A program made the translations under genes and the position numbers. Shown one piece after another: positions 1-10,768 of a stretch of 64,000 nucleotides of DNA. How positions within the stretch are numbered: position 1 is the stretch's first letter; each line of letters starts with the position of its first letter. Location of the stretch: positions 626,412,310 to 626,476,309 of the forward strand of contig NC_133666.1 of assembly GCF_037893015.1 (NCBI RefSeq), given 5' to 3'. This DNA comes from Macrotis lagotis (taxonomy: Eukaryota; Chordata; Mammalia; Peramelemorphia; Peramelidae). The notes below the pieces were generated by a model. It was not told the DNA's origin, searched no databases, and saw nothing but the letters and a program-made list of their open reading frames with translations.

Positions 1-626
1 AGCTTTCTGTACCCCCTGGTGCCCAGACCCCCCCCCCCCGGGAAGCAGCTGGAGCTTGTGATTCCCCCTCCCCCCACCCCCAGCTGGCCAGCTGGTCCGG
101 ACCCAGCCCCCTCCCCTCCCCTCCCCCTCCCTGCTGGATCCCAGCATCCTGTCTCCGGCTGAACTGGAAGCAGGAGCTGGGCCTGTGCTTTCCCGGGTCA
201 CTGCTGTCTCCCCGGACTTGTGGCGGGGCCAAGGCCGTGGAGCCCGGCTCCCGCGCCCCCCGCCCACCAAGCCCCCTCTGCCTGGGCTCTGGGCCCCATC
301 CCCGTGCCCGGCTGGGGGCGGGGGAAGCTCTGCCCGGCCCGGCTCATCACCCAGATCAGGTCCGGCCACTTGGGGACGCCGAGGCCCCCCTCCCCCTCCT
401 CCGGCCCGGCTGGGGAGACTTGGGGCTGAAAGCCAAAGCCAGGGTTCCCATGGGGGGCCGGGCCGCGTGCTCCTGGGGCTCCGGCCTCCCCGGGCAGGCT
501 GGGGCGCTGCCTGGTGCCGGGGCCCGGCCCCCCAAGTCCTCCGGACCCCCAGGCGGGGGCGGGGCCCGGCACGTGGCGGGGGCTCGGCCGCGCCCCGCCC
601 CCGCGCAGGCCCCGGCCCGGCTTTAC
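1..626 (-). other. DOCK6: 5' part of DOCK6 intron 1
   Basis: Sequence left of the DOCK6 exon 1 donor. It is C-rich on the plus strand, with long C runs at 30-40 and 64-120. No second exon with an AG acceptor in frame was found before the window edge. The long reading frames here are products of high GC, not genes. Confidence 0.7.
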
Positions 627-670
627 CTGTTGATCTTGTGCGCGAAGGCGCGGCGCTCGGAGGCCGCCAT
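627..670 (-). CDS. DOCK6: DOCK6 coding exon 1 (partial gene)
   Basis: Read on the minus strand, ATG at 670 opens MAASERRAFAHKIN, followed by AG and a GTAAAG donor (GT at 626-625), so the next Arg codon is split. The N-terminus of DOCK6 as I know it begins with the same residues and continues with Arg. DOCK7 and DOCK8 share the 'RRAFAxKI' core but differ before it. DOCK6 is a DOCK-C (zizimin) family guanine nucleotide exchange factor for RAC1 and CDC42 that acts in the cytoplasm on actin and neurite growth; its DHR1 and DHR2 domains are encoded outside this window. The start context has C at -3 and G at +4, so it is not the strongest Kozak site. The frame stays open upstream of the ATG for about 48 codons without another ATG, expected in such GC-rich sequence. 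Confidence 0.88.
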
Positions 671-680
671 GGGGGCCCGG

Positions 681-750
681 TCCGTCCGGCCGGCCGTCCG
701 TCCGCCCGCCCGTCCGTCCGTCCGTCCGCCCGTCCGCCCGCCCGCCGGCC
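681..750. repeat. tandem CGTC/CGCC repeat in DOCK6 5' UTR
   Basis: About 70 bases of short units alternating tccg, ccgt and ccgc lie just upstream of the DOCK6 ATG. The transcript would carry it as a GGACG/GGCGG run immediately 5' of the start codon. It is likely length-variable and highly structured. Confidence 0.8.
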
Positions 751-1364
751 CGGCCCCGCGCTCACAGCAGCCCCGCGGCCACAGCTCCGCCGCCGCCGCG
801 AGCCTGCCGGGCAACCCGGGCTGGACGGGGCGGGCCGGGGCGGGCCGGGGCGGGGCCCTTCCGGAGGCCCAGGCCGGCTCCCTGCCGCCCCCTGCAGACC
901 CCGCCGAGCCGGAGGCGGGGGACCGCCCCCCAGCCGCCCCCCGGCGCCGCCCCTCCCGGCGGGATTCGATTCCCGCGCAGCTGCCAGGTGGGCACCCCTG
1001 AACCCCACCTGGCGGGCGCTAGGCATCGCTCACACCGATGCTGGTAGCTGTTTCCTGCAGTTCATTCATTGGCTTAATATCACAGCGCTGAATGTGGGAA
1101 ACAAAGAGTAAAAACTGAACTTGACAAACGGCTAAGACTTGTGCGGAGCTGGCTAAGGCGCGGCTCTGTCCTGGCAGCCGGCAGGCGCCCCGAGCGGAGC
1201 CTGGCAGCAGCCTGGGACTGGGCTCATCCCGGCTCGCAGCTGAAGAAGCCCAGCAGCGCTTGGGTGACTGGCCCAGGGCCGCCCAGCAGCAAGTGTCCTC
1301 AGAGCCTTCCGACTCCACATCTCCTTCAGCCACTGCGCCCGCGATGTTCCCCTTCATGGTCAAA

Positions 1365-1605
1365 GCAGACCACGACATGGGGAGGCCATGCCATGACAAG
1401 CGCGGGAATTGGACTTGAGGGGGGCTGTGCTCAGTCCCCAGCCTCACCTTCTCCTCTGGAGCCCTCCGGTCCAGCCGCCAGATATGCATCAGGAAGACTG
1501 GAGATGACTCTGGATGCCAGGCAGTCGGGGTTAAGTGACTTGCCCAAGGTCACACGGCTAGGAAGAGTATTGGAACTCCTGTCCTCCTCTATCCGCTGCA
1601 TCACC
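1365..1605 (-). repeat. SINE-B, minus orientation
   Basis: It reads 'gccatgccatgacaagcg' through 'gttaagtgacttgcccaagg' and 'cacacggctagg', the reverse complement of SINE-B. It keeps several CpGs that other copies in the window have lost, fitting its place on the CpG-island shoulder. Confidence 0.75.
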
Positions 1606-2169
1606 ACTTCGCTTGTGATTGAGTGAAGGACCGAACTAATTCATTTAACAACGCGTTGATTAGGCTCCTGCTGTATGCACAGCCGTGTGCTGAGCCTAGG
1701 CATATAAGGTTTGCAGCCTTTGCCAGAGCTCTGAGTTTAATAGAGGGGGAAGACACAAAGAAGAAATAGCTAAAATACAACTTCCCATGGTCAGTGATTT
1801 CAATTTAACAAGCATTTATTCAATGTTTAGTATGTGCCAGGTCCAGAGGTTGCAAAGACCTCAAGAAAGAAAATAAAACGACACCATTTTTTAAGTGCCC
1901 ACTTTACAAAAATTGGCTTATCTGAGACTCCCAACTAGGAGTTTCACAGTTGAGAAAACTGGGGCAGACAAAGGGTAAATGATTTGTTCAGGGTCACACA
2001 ACCAGTAAATGCCTGAGAGAGGATCCAAACTCAGATTTTCAGACTCCAGTCCCCAGGTCTCTCTATTCACTGCTCCCACCTAGCAGCATGCATTTTACTG
2101 ACAATAAGCAATAAATACAGTTCAATAAATCCCAAGTAATTTTGGGAAGGTCAGGTCAAGTCAAGTCAA
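1606..2169 (-). repeat. MIR remnant (about 1880-2095) in otherwise plain sequence
   Basis: The part from 1880 to 2095 contains 'gagaaaactggggcagac', 'ggtcacacaaccagtaaatg' and 'gatccaaactcag', the reverse-complement core of MIR. The flanks contain no exon or other element that I can support. Confidence 0.6.
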
Positions 2170-2570
2170 CAACCAGGTTTTTTTTTTTCACTTATTAATA
2201 TTTTGGTTTTTCCAATTACATATAACAGTGGTTTTCAACTATCATTTTTATAAGATTTTGATTTTCAAATTTTTCTTCCTCCCTTCCCAAGATAGCAAGT
2301 AATTTGAAATAGATTGTGCATGTACAGTCATGTTAAATGTATTTCCTTATTAGTCATATTGTGGAAGGGAAATCAGAACAAAAGGGAAAAAACATGAGAA
2401 AAAAAGACAGATTTTTAAAAGTGAAAATAATATACTTTGATCTGTATTTAGACTCATCATTCTTTCTCTGGATGTGGATGACATTTTCCATCACAAGTTC
2501 TTTGAAATTGTCTTTGATCATTGTATTGCTAAGAACCAAATCTATCATAGTGGATCAACACACAATTCAA
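2170..2570 (-). mobile_element. L1 3' end fragment, minus orientation
   Basis: It begins with a T run (reversed A tail), then 'ccaattacatataacagtgg', 'cttcctcccttcccaagata' and 'catcacaagttctttgaaat', the reverse-complement 3' UTR shared by many L1 copies in this window. No coding capacity remains. Confidence 0.7.
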
Positions 2571-2959
2571 CAAGCATTTATTAGGCACAGACTGTAAGCA
2601 AGACATTGTGCTACACTCTAGAGATACAAAGAAAGGCAAACCCACCACTGAGAATTAGGAAAGGTCCTTAAAGAGACCTAGGGAAGGGAGGCAATCTGGA
2701 ATGAGGGACAGTCTTTGCAAAGGCTGGAGATTGAGAATGGAAAGGTTCCCAAGATAGACAATGGGATGTCTAGTAGTAACAGATCTCAGAATATCTAAGA
2801 CTCAAAGTTATGTGAAATCAGCCTGGGAAAGTAGTCTCAGCTAGACTGAGAAGACTGGAAAGTGCTAGAAAGAATTTGGAGCAGGACCCAGAATTCATAA
2901 GAAGTCACTGACACTCACTTTGGAGGGAAGTGAAATGGTTAGATCAGGGTTAGTTTCTC
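2571..2959 (+). repeat. old dispersed repeat, 5' part
   Basis: It starts near 'caacaagcatttattaggca' with 'gagatacaaagaaaggcaaa', the usual opening of this family, and then decays. Nothing else is recognisable up to 2959. Confidence 0.45.
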
Positions 2960-3540
2960 CACTTCCCCACTGTGGCTAGTGACATCCTTCATGAATATGT
3001 GACTTCTCTGCTTAAAAAGGTCTAGTAACTTCCCAGGTGCCTCAAGGTTCAGATACAAACACCCCCATTTTATATTTATAGTTGGTTCTAACCTGACTTG
3101 CCAGACTCATCATACATTACTCCACTTCATACACTTCAGCCAAACAAATCTACTCAACTGTTCCTTCCATAGGATAGCCAATCTTCAGTTTCGGTGTCTT
3201 GGTACAGGCTCATACCCATGTCTGGACACATTCCCTCTTCACCTACAGTTCTTAGCATCCCTAGATCTCTTCAAAACTAAGCAGAGAAGTGAAGCCATTA
3301 TTCATCTCCCACATCGCTGATGCCTCCTCCACAGAAATGACCTGATCTTTATTCTGGATAGATTTGGCATCTACTCCTATGTGTACAAGTTGTTTCCCTG
3401 ATAGAAGGCCTTCTCTGAAGGCAGATATGACTTCATTTTTGTCTTTGCAAACCTCTTGCTTGGTAGAGTACTTGGCCCAGTGGAACTGTTCAAAAAATGC
3501 TTACTGATTAATTGAATGATTTGTAGCAGGAGTGGATTGG
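2960..3540 (+). mobile_element. L2 LINE 3' part
   Basis: It ends with 'gtacttggcccagtggaact' and 'atgcttactgattaattgaa', the L2-like terminus, after a stretch resembling the degenerate L2 3' region. No reading frame is left. Confidence 0.5.
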
Positions 3541-3764
3541 GGCATTTTTCCTGGAGCCAAGTATGTGACTGGGGTTATGTCAAAGAGGATTAGCCACTAG
3601 CATCATGGGGGAATTGACCCTTGTGGAGGATCATTTTGGGACTCTGTTAGATCTCCCTTGTCAGAGAATTTCTCTGCATGTCCTGCCCCCAGAAGCAATG
3701 ATGGCTACAAACACATGGCAAGAGAATATGGACCTTCCTCAGTAAGTCTGAGACTGAAGCTTAA
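3541..3764. other. no feature seen
   Basis: Non-coding sequence without a recognisable repeat or exon. Confidence 0.5.
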
Positions 3765-4345
3765 GAATGTTAAATTGGACATCCCGAAGACATCTTAAAC
3801 TTATTATGTCCAAGAACTGACCTCATTTTCTTCTTCCCAAACGTTTTCTATTACTCTCCAGGCACCATCATCTTCTTAGTTATCCTGACTTGAGAAACCT
3901 AGGTGTTATCCTTGATTTCCATCTCCCCCCAATCTCTCAATCTGTCTGTTTCTTAGTCTCTGTCTATATTGCTCTGTCTCTGTCTCTGAATGTCTCTTTC
4001 TCTCTGTCTCTATCTCTGACTCTGGCTCTCTCCTCCCTATCCCCATCCATTCAGTTCTGTTGATTCTACCTTCACCTTCATTTTGTTAATATGCTCCCTT
4101 TTCTCCTCTGACACCACCACCACTTCTTCACCTTATGCTTGGACTATAGCATTAAGCTACTGTCTGATCTCCCTTCTTCAAGTCTCTCCTCCAATTCATC
4201 CTCCACTCAGTTGTCAAACTGGTCTTCTTAAAGGTCCTAAGAATCCCACCATTCCCTTTCAATCTTCTTATTGCTTCTTATTGCCTATAGGATTGAATAT
4301 AGTCCTTGGTTTGGCTTAGAAAGTCCTTCATAACCATATCCCTTC
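3765..4345 (+). mobile_element. L2 LINE ORF remnant
   Basis: Around 4130-4320 it reads like the L2 region that encodes 'RLDYC..' and 'LQSILHSAAK' ('cttggactatagcattaag', 'caattcatcctccactcagt'). Frames are broken. A (tctctgtc)-rich tract at 3945-4030 interrupts it. Confidence 0.6.
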
Positions 4346-4535
4346 TTTTTGTTGTTTTTCAGTCATTTTTCAGTCATATCTAATTTTTCAAGAGCCCATT
4401 TGTAGTTTTCTTGACAAAAATGCTGGAGTAGTTTGCCATTTCCTTTTCCTGTTCATTTACAGATGAGGAACTCAGGCAAACAAAGCAAACCCTTGCCCAG
4501 GGTCACATAGCTGCAATTTGATCCCTTGACATGAA
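4346..4535 (-). repeat. SINE-C, minus orientation
   Basis: It reads 'ttttcagtcatatctaattt', 'gccatttccttttcctgttc' and 'cagatgaggaactcaggca', ending in 'cagggtcacatagctgc'. This is the reverse-complement SINE-C pattern. Confidence 0.7.
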
Positions 4536-4645
4536 TTATACTTAAATTTCGTATAAAATAGATTTTCTGGGGTTCAAATCTGAGGTGGGGGTAGGGATGT
4601 GCTGGTAAGTATTTAACGAAAGGCTCTCCAAAAATGTGCTATCTT

Positions 4646-4775
4646 CTAAATTTACTCTATATTATTAACATTTTCTCCATCATTTTTTATAGTCTAGAAA
4701 TCATCAAAAACACACACACACATCAAGCCCTGATTTATAGCATTTGCCAAGTTTGGAGGGGTAAATTGTCAGAAA
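4646..4775 (+). repeat. unnamed dispersed element, copy 1 of 3
   Basis: Shares 'attattaacattttctcc', a 'tagtcta' block and 'cctgattt' with stretches near 10905 and 23719 in the same orientation and order. I cannot name the family. Confidence 0.5.
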
Positions 4776-5699
4776 AAAAATTTAACAATTAGTTGTGCCA
4801 AGCTGATTCTAGTTGGCTCTAGCCTTAGAGCGTGAGAAAGAACTAATTCTTCTCTTTGAGGAAAGGTCACTTCCAGGTTGAATACAGTGTTGTATGAGTC
4901 CAGAGTAGGAGCCCCTTTGGGCAAAGGACCTTCTTTAGGTTATAGATTAGGATAGTTTTTGAACAAAGACATAGAGGTGAGAAAGTGTATACCTAGGAAA
5001 TGATGGGAAAGAGGTATTTCTGAAGGACTGTTTCATTTCTGAGGGAAACTGAGGGACTTCAGAAGTTACCTCAGGGATAAGCAGATTTGGAAAACATCTG
5101 TGACTTGATGTCACAGGTGTAGCAGTTTGAGGTTGCTTTTCCTTACATTAATTGTGAAATTCAAACTTTCTATTTGCATGTAAGGAATTACAGCTTTGAG
5201 TAACTGCTTGGGGTTCTGGGTTTCTGATTGCCATGCAGGTGAGGGACATCTGGCTTTGAGATCAAATCTGCTGGGCTTTGGGGGTCATAATGGCAAGGTC
5301 AAGAGCCTTCCTTGGGAGGAGCACCAGAAGAGGAAGACCAGATCTCATCAAAATCTATGGCACCTGGAGGCCAAGATGAAGATCAGTGCTGCCGAATAGC
5401 TGAGACTGTTAGTAAGGCTCTTGGTGAACTGGTAAGCTGTAGGGAAACATTGCTTCTCTAACCATGCTTCCCTTGATTTCTGTTGGGATACAACAAGAGC
5501 CAGAGCTGGGGTCCCAGGCACATACATCCCCTCTTTCTCTTATTCCCTTTCCATGGGTCTGTAGGTATGAATGGTTTGAGAACTTCTCCAATTCTTTGAA
5601 AAACTGGGAGTGTGAGCAGGAATAGGAAATAGAAGGCTGTATATAAGAGCATTTAATCTTTTTTCTTTTCACTTTCACAATGTTTAAAAAATAATCAGT
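4776..5699. other. no feature seen
   Basis: Mostly unique-looking sequence. The short reading frames here have no recognisable homology and no good splice framing. Confidence 0.5.
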
Positions 5700-5990
5700 A
5701 GTCAATAATCATTTATTAAGCACTTACTATGTACTAGACGTTATGTCAAGTGTTGAGAATACAATAAGAAAAGGAAAGATAATCAAGAAGCTGACAATTC
5801 AGTGGGAGAAGAATACACAGAGAAGGAAGCTCAAAAGTTAGGGAGTGGCACCAATCCAGTGAAAGGACTTTGAAAGCAAGCAGAAAAACTGATGGGGAAA
5901 TGAAGTTAGTTGGAAAAATCTTTGGGAGGAGTTTATTACTCCACTCTTTACCCCTCAAATAACAGGGGAGAAGTCACCGAGGCTATTTAA
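5700..5990 (+). repeat. old dispersed repeat, 5' part
   Basis: Opens with 'caataatcatttattaagca' and 'gttgagaatacaataagaaa', the family start, then 'gctgacaattcagtgggaga'. Confidence 0.55.
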
Positions 5991-6554
5991 CATCAAAATT
6001 GAACCCATCTCCATGATGATGAGATTTCAGGTAATAAGCTTCTCCAGTTAGAGGTGGAACTAGGCAGAGATTATGATGGGAAGTGCACTATGTGACTTCT
6101 ATGTTGTATATCTCTGTCCTCTGATTGGGGGAGGTCATTGACTAAGGGAAGAGATTCCAGATGTGAGGTGGGAGGATAGATATTTTAAGCAATATTCTAT
6201 ATCATCCCCCATGCAATGTGGAGGGGTGTTAGGGTAGATCAGAAATTATTACAGTGTATAACCGCTCCCTCTCAAAAAAAAAATCAATTAAGCTTAAAAA
6301 GTAAAAAGAATTTGCAAGTCATAGTGGCTGTAGTGGCAGAGTGTAGACCACCAAAAGACCAAGGTGGGGCAGAAAAGACTCTAAAGCTCTGAATAGAAGG
6401 AATTAATTGTTTCCTTTACAAAAAACTTAAAAATAAGGTATATGTCCATTGGTTGAGAAATACCTAAGCAAACTGTGGCATATGAATGTAATTGAATATA
6501 AATGTAATCCTGATTTAGCTCATGCCCCTACCAGCTAGATTCCTCCTATTTGTT
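5991..6554. other. no feature seen
   Basis: AT-rich sequence without a recognisable element. The end (6539-6554) is the left TSD of the next SINE. Confidence 0.5.
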
Positions 6555-6712
6555 CCTTTTTTTTTTAAGGATTTTGCAAGACCATAGGGTTAAGTAGCTT
6601 GCCCAAGGCCACACAGCTAGGTAATTATTAAATGTCTGAGGCTGGATTTGAACTCAGGGACTCCTGACTCCAGGGCTGGTGCTCTATCCACTGCACCCCC
6701 CTAGCCGCCCCT
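6555..6712 (-). mobile_element. SINE-A, minus, with 16-bp TSD
   Basis: The reversed tail (T run), core and head are all present. The insertion is flanked by a perfect 16-base duplication, attcctcctatttgtt, at 6539-6554 and 6713-6728, which fixes both ends. Confidence 0.92.
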
Positions 6713-6728
6713 ATTCCTCCTATTTGTT

Positions 6729-7319
6729 GGGGACCAGTGACATTTCATTTAACTCCAGGTAGTGTCTACAAAGAGATATTTACTTCAAATATTGATTGAT
6801 TGATGATTAATACTTGTCCTTCATTCTAGAAGAAAACCATGACATCAGGGAAATATACAAACACTTTCATCAGTACTTCTAGGACCTACCTTTTACCATT
6901 TTCATCTTTGGGGAAAAAATAGTCTCAAAACTTTTAACATTGGGGCCCTCAAATTCATGTCCAAAATCTGAATCACCTTGGGATGAATTCTCTGGCTGGA
7001 TTGGGATCCTGAAGATCACTCCTAAAGACTGCTTTGGGTCCTTATTGTGGAAGAAAACCAGAAAATTGTAATTGAATAACTAACTGTGCCCTACAAAAAA
7101 GAAGATTATACAATTACTTCCTTTGTGCAGTTGGGGTATTCTGGGTAGGGAACATTACATATGCAGTCACACTTAGTAGTTGTATTGGTTAATTTCCTTG
7201 AATTACTCTGTTTTTCTTCTCCCTTTTTTATTTTACATTTTAAAGGGCCTTTTGTTTGTAAGGGCAAGGAGAGGGAAACTTATTCAGAAATGAAAATGAT
7301 GTAAAAATAAAAGATGATA
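6729..7319. other. no feature seen
   Basis: AT-rich intergenic sequence. No exon-like block or recognisable repeat. Confidence 0.5.
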
Positions 7320-7500
7320 ATTTTTTATTATTTATTTTTCTAATTATATGTAAAGATAATTTTTAACATTTCTGTTTGTAAAGTTTTTTTCCCTCTCATC
7401 ATCATTCTCTCTCCCCACCCTAGGATGGTGAGTAATCTGATATAAGTCATACATGTACTATCATGCTACACATATCAATCATTATTTTAAAGACTGTTTC
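7320..7500 (-). mobile_element. L1 3' end fragment, minus orientation
   Basis: Contains 'ttttctaattatatgtaaag', 'gtaaagtttttttccctctc' and 'ggatggtgagtaatctgata', matching the reversed L1 3' UTR of other copies. Confidence 0.65.
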
Positions 7501-8089
7501 CATTGTTGTAGGAAGTTTCAATGAGGATTCTAAAGGCAGAATAACTAATCCAGAGCTCATAAGGCAACCCAGAAATCATCAGGGGTTTATAGGTGAAAGC
7601 CTAGTCTAGTATGTGACTCTGGAAGAGGTCCTTAATATCCTCCCCTCAAATTAGGCCCACCTGAAAAAGGGCAGTAGGGCTGAGAATTTGATGTCACCCA
7701 ATGACCACAAGGTCTTAAATTCTTCACACTTAATTGACAAGTTTTACTATAGTCCAGGGCTTAAAAGAACCTGATTGTACATTCCTGGCTTCTTGCTTGG
7801 CTAACTCAGCAGGTCTGTTTACATTCGGGCTTGTAACATGTACACATGTGAGCTCAGACGCCCACATGCCCAGTGACACACCCCAAAGTGATCCAACCAC
7901 TTTGCTCTGGGATGAGCTCTGATCGACCTGCTCCAGAACCAAGTATTGTTACTTTATACCCTTTCCCCAAAAGTCCCTTCCTCCTACCCCATTCATCTTC
8001 TACCTCATTCCTCTTTGCCCCCAAAATACAACCCTGCCCTTAGAACTGTTCTAGCCTTCCAGAATTCAATCCTAACACTAGGCCTGGTA
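7501..8089. other. no feature seen
   Basis: Non-repetitive by eye. The two overlapping 60-70 codon frames at 7730-7940 are on opposite strands and match nothing I recognise. Confidence 0.5.
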
Positions 8090-8660
8090 TGGGGATAAAA
8101 ACCCTGGACTTCAACTAAAAATCCACCTTCTGTAGGAAGTCTTCTTCAACTCCTCTTAAATCTAGTGCCTCATCTCTCTATCTTGTATATAGCTTGTTTT
8201 CACCTGTTTATTTGCTTGTTGTCTTCCCAATTAGATTGTGAGTTAGATGGCTCTGTAGGTAGAGCTCAGATCCTGAAATCAGGAGGACTAGAGTTCAAAT
8301 TTGGCCTCAGATACTTACAATCTGGGCAAGTCCCTTAACCCTGACTGCCTCACATCCAGGGCCATCTCCAGATCTATATCTGATCACTGGACCCAGACGA
8401 CTCCAAAGGAGTAAGTGAGGCTGGTGACTTAGCACAGCACCCCCTTACACAAATCCAATTCACTTGCTTGTCATGGCATCACCTCCCTGATGTCATCATG
8501 GTCTTGGACAAACATCAGATTGTAAACTCAAGGTTGTATATGGTTTGTTTGCACCTTACTTATCTCCCTCTTTCAGACTGTGAGCTGTTTGAGGGCAGGG
8601 CCTGTTTTACTCTTTTCTGTATTCCCCATAGCAGGTAAGCACCTACCAAAAAAAGAGAGA
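8090..8660 (+). mobile_element. L2 3' end, split by a SINE-B
   Basis: The flanking parts (8090-8237 and about 8521-8660) carry the L2 3' signature, including 'gactgtgagctgtttgaggg' and 'gtattccccatagcaggtaa'. A SINE-B sits between them. Confidence 0.6.
8238..8520 (+). mobile_element. SINE-B, plus orientation
   Basis: Head 'gttagatggctctgtaggta', core 'ccctgactgcctcacatcca' and tail 'ggcatcacctccctgatgtc' occur in order. Flanks 'agattgtgagtt' and 'agattgtaaact' may be a decayed TSD. Confidence 0.8.
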
Positions 8661-8880
8661 CAAAAGAGAGAAATTCTTTTGATTATTAATCAGAAAGCTC
8701 GGGTTCTGATTCTGGTGATATAATTTCCTCTCTTTTTTGGTCTCAGATGGACGAGGGTGAGGAAGAACAGAGAGGGGCTTACTTCTGAATTCATTCTAGC
8801 TCATCAAAGAGTCCTGATTCAGATCCTACTACCCAGGTGCCTTGGGATGGTTTGTTAGACAGTGTTGATACTTTATCAAC

Positions 8881-9060
8881 CCCTAGGTGTCGCTGTGGCA
8901 GCCTCTGCCCTCCCGCCCCTCCCAGCCAGAAAGGGGCGTGGCCAAACCCTGGAACTGTCCAATCGCTACCCTCCTGGACTGCGGGGGGTGGGACCGTCTG
9001 CTCTGGTCTCTCCCTTTGGCTCCTATTGCCCTTGGAGATGGAAGAGAAAGCCTCAAGCTC
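8881..9060. promoter_or_regulatory. small CpG-rich block, promoter-like
   Basis: An isolated GC-rich block holds at least six CpGs within about 140 bases (for instance 8890, 8916, 8937, 8964), a GC-box-like 'ggggcgtggcc' and a 'ccaat' at 8959-8963. It is not part of a SINE. It could be an enhancer, or an alternative or non-coding promoter. An ATG at 9038 opens a frame I do not recognise (about 30 codons). Confidence 0.4.
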
Positions 9061-9481
9061 TTCAGATTCTGCCCTTGAAACCCATTGGGGGCAGGAGGGT
9101 GGGAGGAGAACAGCCTTTATTGATCTATGATGTACCAGCAAAAGCTTTTCAAACAAAAGGGCTCATAAAATATGCTCCCACGTGCTTGCCAGGAGCCCTG
9201 AATCCAGCTTATGTAGTTGGTGTAATATAAAACCTCAGAGATGCACTTCTCATTTTCCCAGGGAGTTAGTGACTGGCCTTCTTCCCCTGAGCTGGAGGAT
9301 GGGAGAGATTTATCTGAAAAAGATCTGAAATTTCAGTGGACACAAGTTCAATTTAGATCAGCAGTGCTACGACCAACAAAAAGTCTAAAGTGATCTTCAA
9401 TCCTATTATGAAAGAGGGAGAAGGCAACAAGCTTTTTTTTTAAATTCCTATTATGTGCTAAATACAAAATACTCTATTAAT
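9061..9481. other. no feature seen
   Basis: Non-repetitive, AT-moderate sequence without recognisable exons. Confidence 0.5.
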
Positions 9482-9492
9482 ATTTTATTTAG

Positions 9493-9655
9493 GGGCGGAT
9501 AGGTAGCGCAGTGGATAGAGCACCAGCCCTGGAGTCAGGAGTACCTGAGTTCAAATCCGACCTCAGATTCTTAATAATTACCTAGCTGTGTGGCCTTGGG
9601 CAAGCCACTTAACTCCATTGCCTTGCAAAAAAGAAAAAACCAAACCTAAAAGAAA
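9493..9655 (+). mobile_element. SINE-A, plus, with 11-bp TSD
   Basis: A full-length copy with head, core and A-rich tail. TSD attttatttag lies at 9482-9492 and 9656-9666. Confidence 0.92.
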
Positions 9656-9666
9656 ATTTTATTTAG

Positions 9667-9835
9667 TCCTTACAACAACCCTGGGAAGTAGATGCTATTA
9701 TTATGACCCCCATTTTGCAGTTGAGGAAACTGAGGCAAATGGAGGTGAAGTGACTTGCCCAGTCACACAGCTTTTCTGAACTCCAGTCCTCCTGACTATT
9801 GCCAAGGCATTCTTATCTACTGTGCTACGTAGTTT
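9667..9835 (-). repeat. MIR, minus orientation
   Basis: Contains 'cattttgcagttgaggaaac', 'tgaggcaaatggaggtgaag' and 'cttgcccagtcacacagc', the reversed MIR core. Confidence 0.75.
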
Positions 9836-10471
9836 CCTCAAATGTACTGAAGATTTGGTTCTCTGAATATTTCATATATACCAGAACAACACATAGGCTC
9901 CCCTCAATGTATGGCCTTGGATACCAGGATAATTTTTGAGAACCTAGCTGCACCCCCTTTCCTCTCTCTTTCCTTCACTAGATTACTATAGAATGGTAAT
10001 GTTCAGACTGGGAGCCTAGAAAAGAGTTCATCAAAGTTAAAAAAAAAACAAAAACAAAACTGAAGCAGACAGAATTTTTGGACCTGTAAATGAGTAGTTT
10101 CATTTAAATCAAATATCTAGAGTGAGGGATAAAAAAGTAAGACCACAACCTGAGATGGGTGGTTAGTCTATCTGGTTGTGGACATAGTCAGGGATAGCAC
10201 CTTACAGTATAGAATGGGCACCTGGTGTGAGGGGGCTGAGGGTGGGGTGGAGTGGATATACTAAAGAAGAGCCTGTTTCCTTCCGTGCTTGGGTGTCTGG
10301 GCCTGGAACCTGGCAGGTGAAGTTTGGGGAGACCTTCCCCATGCAGGGTTTGAAGTACAGAGAAGTCAGGTTCTGGGAGTGATAGGTGTGGCTGCTACCT
10401 AAAGGCTCAGGTGACTTCATTGGCACCTGGACTTTGATAAAGCTTTGGGAGAGATCTGGATTACAGAGATT
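9836..10471. other. no feature seen
   Basis: No element or exon recognised. Confidence 0.5.
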
Positions 10472-10768
10472 TACTTTTCCCTCCTCTTCTTTGTCCTTTC
10501 TTCCCTTCCTATACCTCTCCTACCCTTTTCTCTTCTCCCTCTCCCTTCCCTCTCACTCCTCAGTCTGGCTTTCTGACCCTCACCCGCTTCCATCTCTGTC
10601 CTGCCTTTCCTCCCATTCATTTGCTTTTCCCCCCATCCCTCCCTCTTCTTAGTCTGATTCCCTCCTTTCCTCCCTACCCTTTCTCTTCTTTCTTTTCTTT
10701 TCCTCACTTACTTTCCCCCCGTTCTTTCTTTTCCTTTCCTTCCCTCCCTCTTCTCCTTCTCTCAAGTT
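10472..10768. repeat. 300-base polypyrimidine tract
   Basis: The plus strand is almost only C and T for about 300 bases, in imperfect ttcc/ctcc/tccc units. Long reading frames on both strands here (Lys/Arg/Glu-rich on minus) come from this composition and are not genes. Confidence 0.85.

Larger units (their letters stand above)
150..1360. promoter_or_regulatory. DOCK6: CpG island spanning DOCK6 promoter and exon 1
   Basis: This is the only long GC-rich, CpG-dense stretch in the window, with many GGGCGG/CCGCCC boxes (for example around 553-600 and 825-860). It surrounds the DOCK6 start codon on the minus strand. No TATA box stands out, so a dispersed CpG-island promoter firing leftwards is likely. 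The right shoulder (1141-1360) stays GC-rich beyond the coding exon. Any promoter activity to the right is inference, since no rightward gene starts here. Confidence 0.85.

Noticed and set aside
185..1626. Several long open frames on both strands of the CpG island (up to 308 codons)
   Set aside because: High GC removes stop codons. The frames overlap each other, are Pro/Arg/Gly-rich and run through the DOCK6 5' UTR, intron and a SINE. Only the 44-base DOCK6 exon has homology and a splice site.
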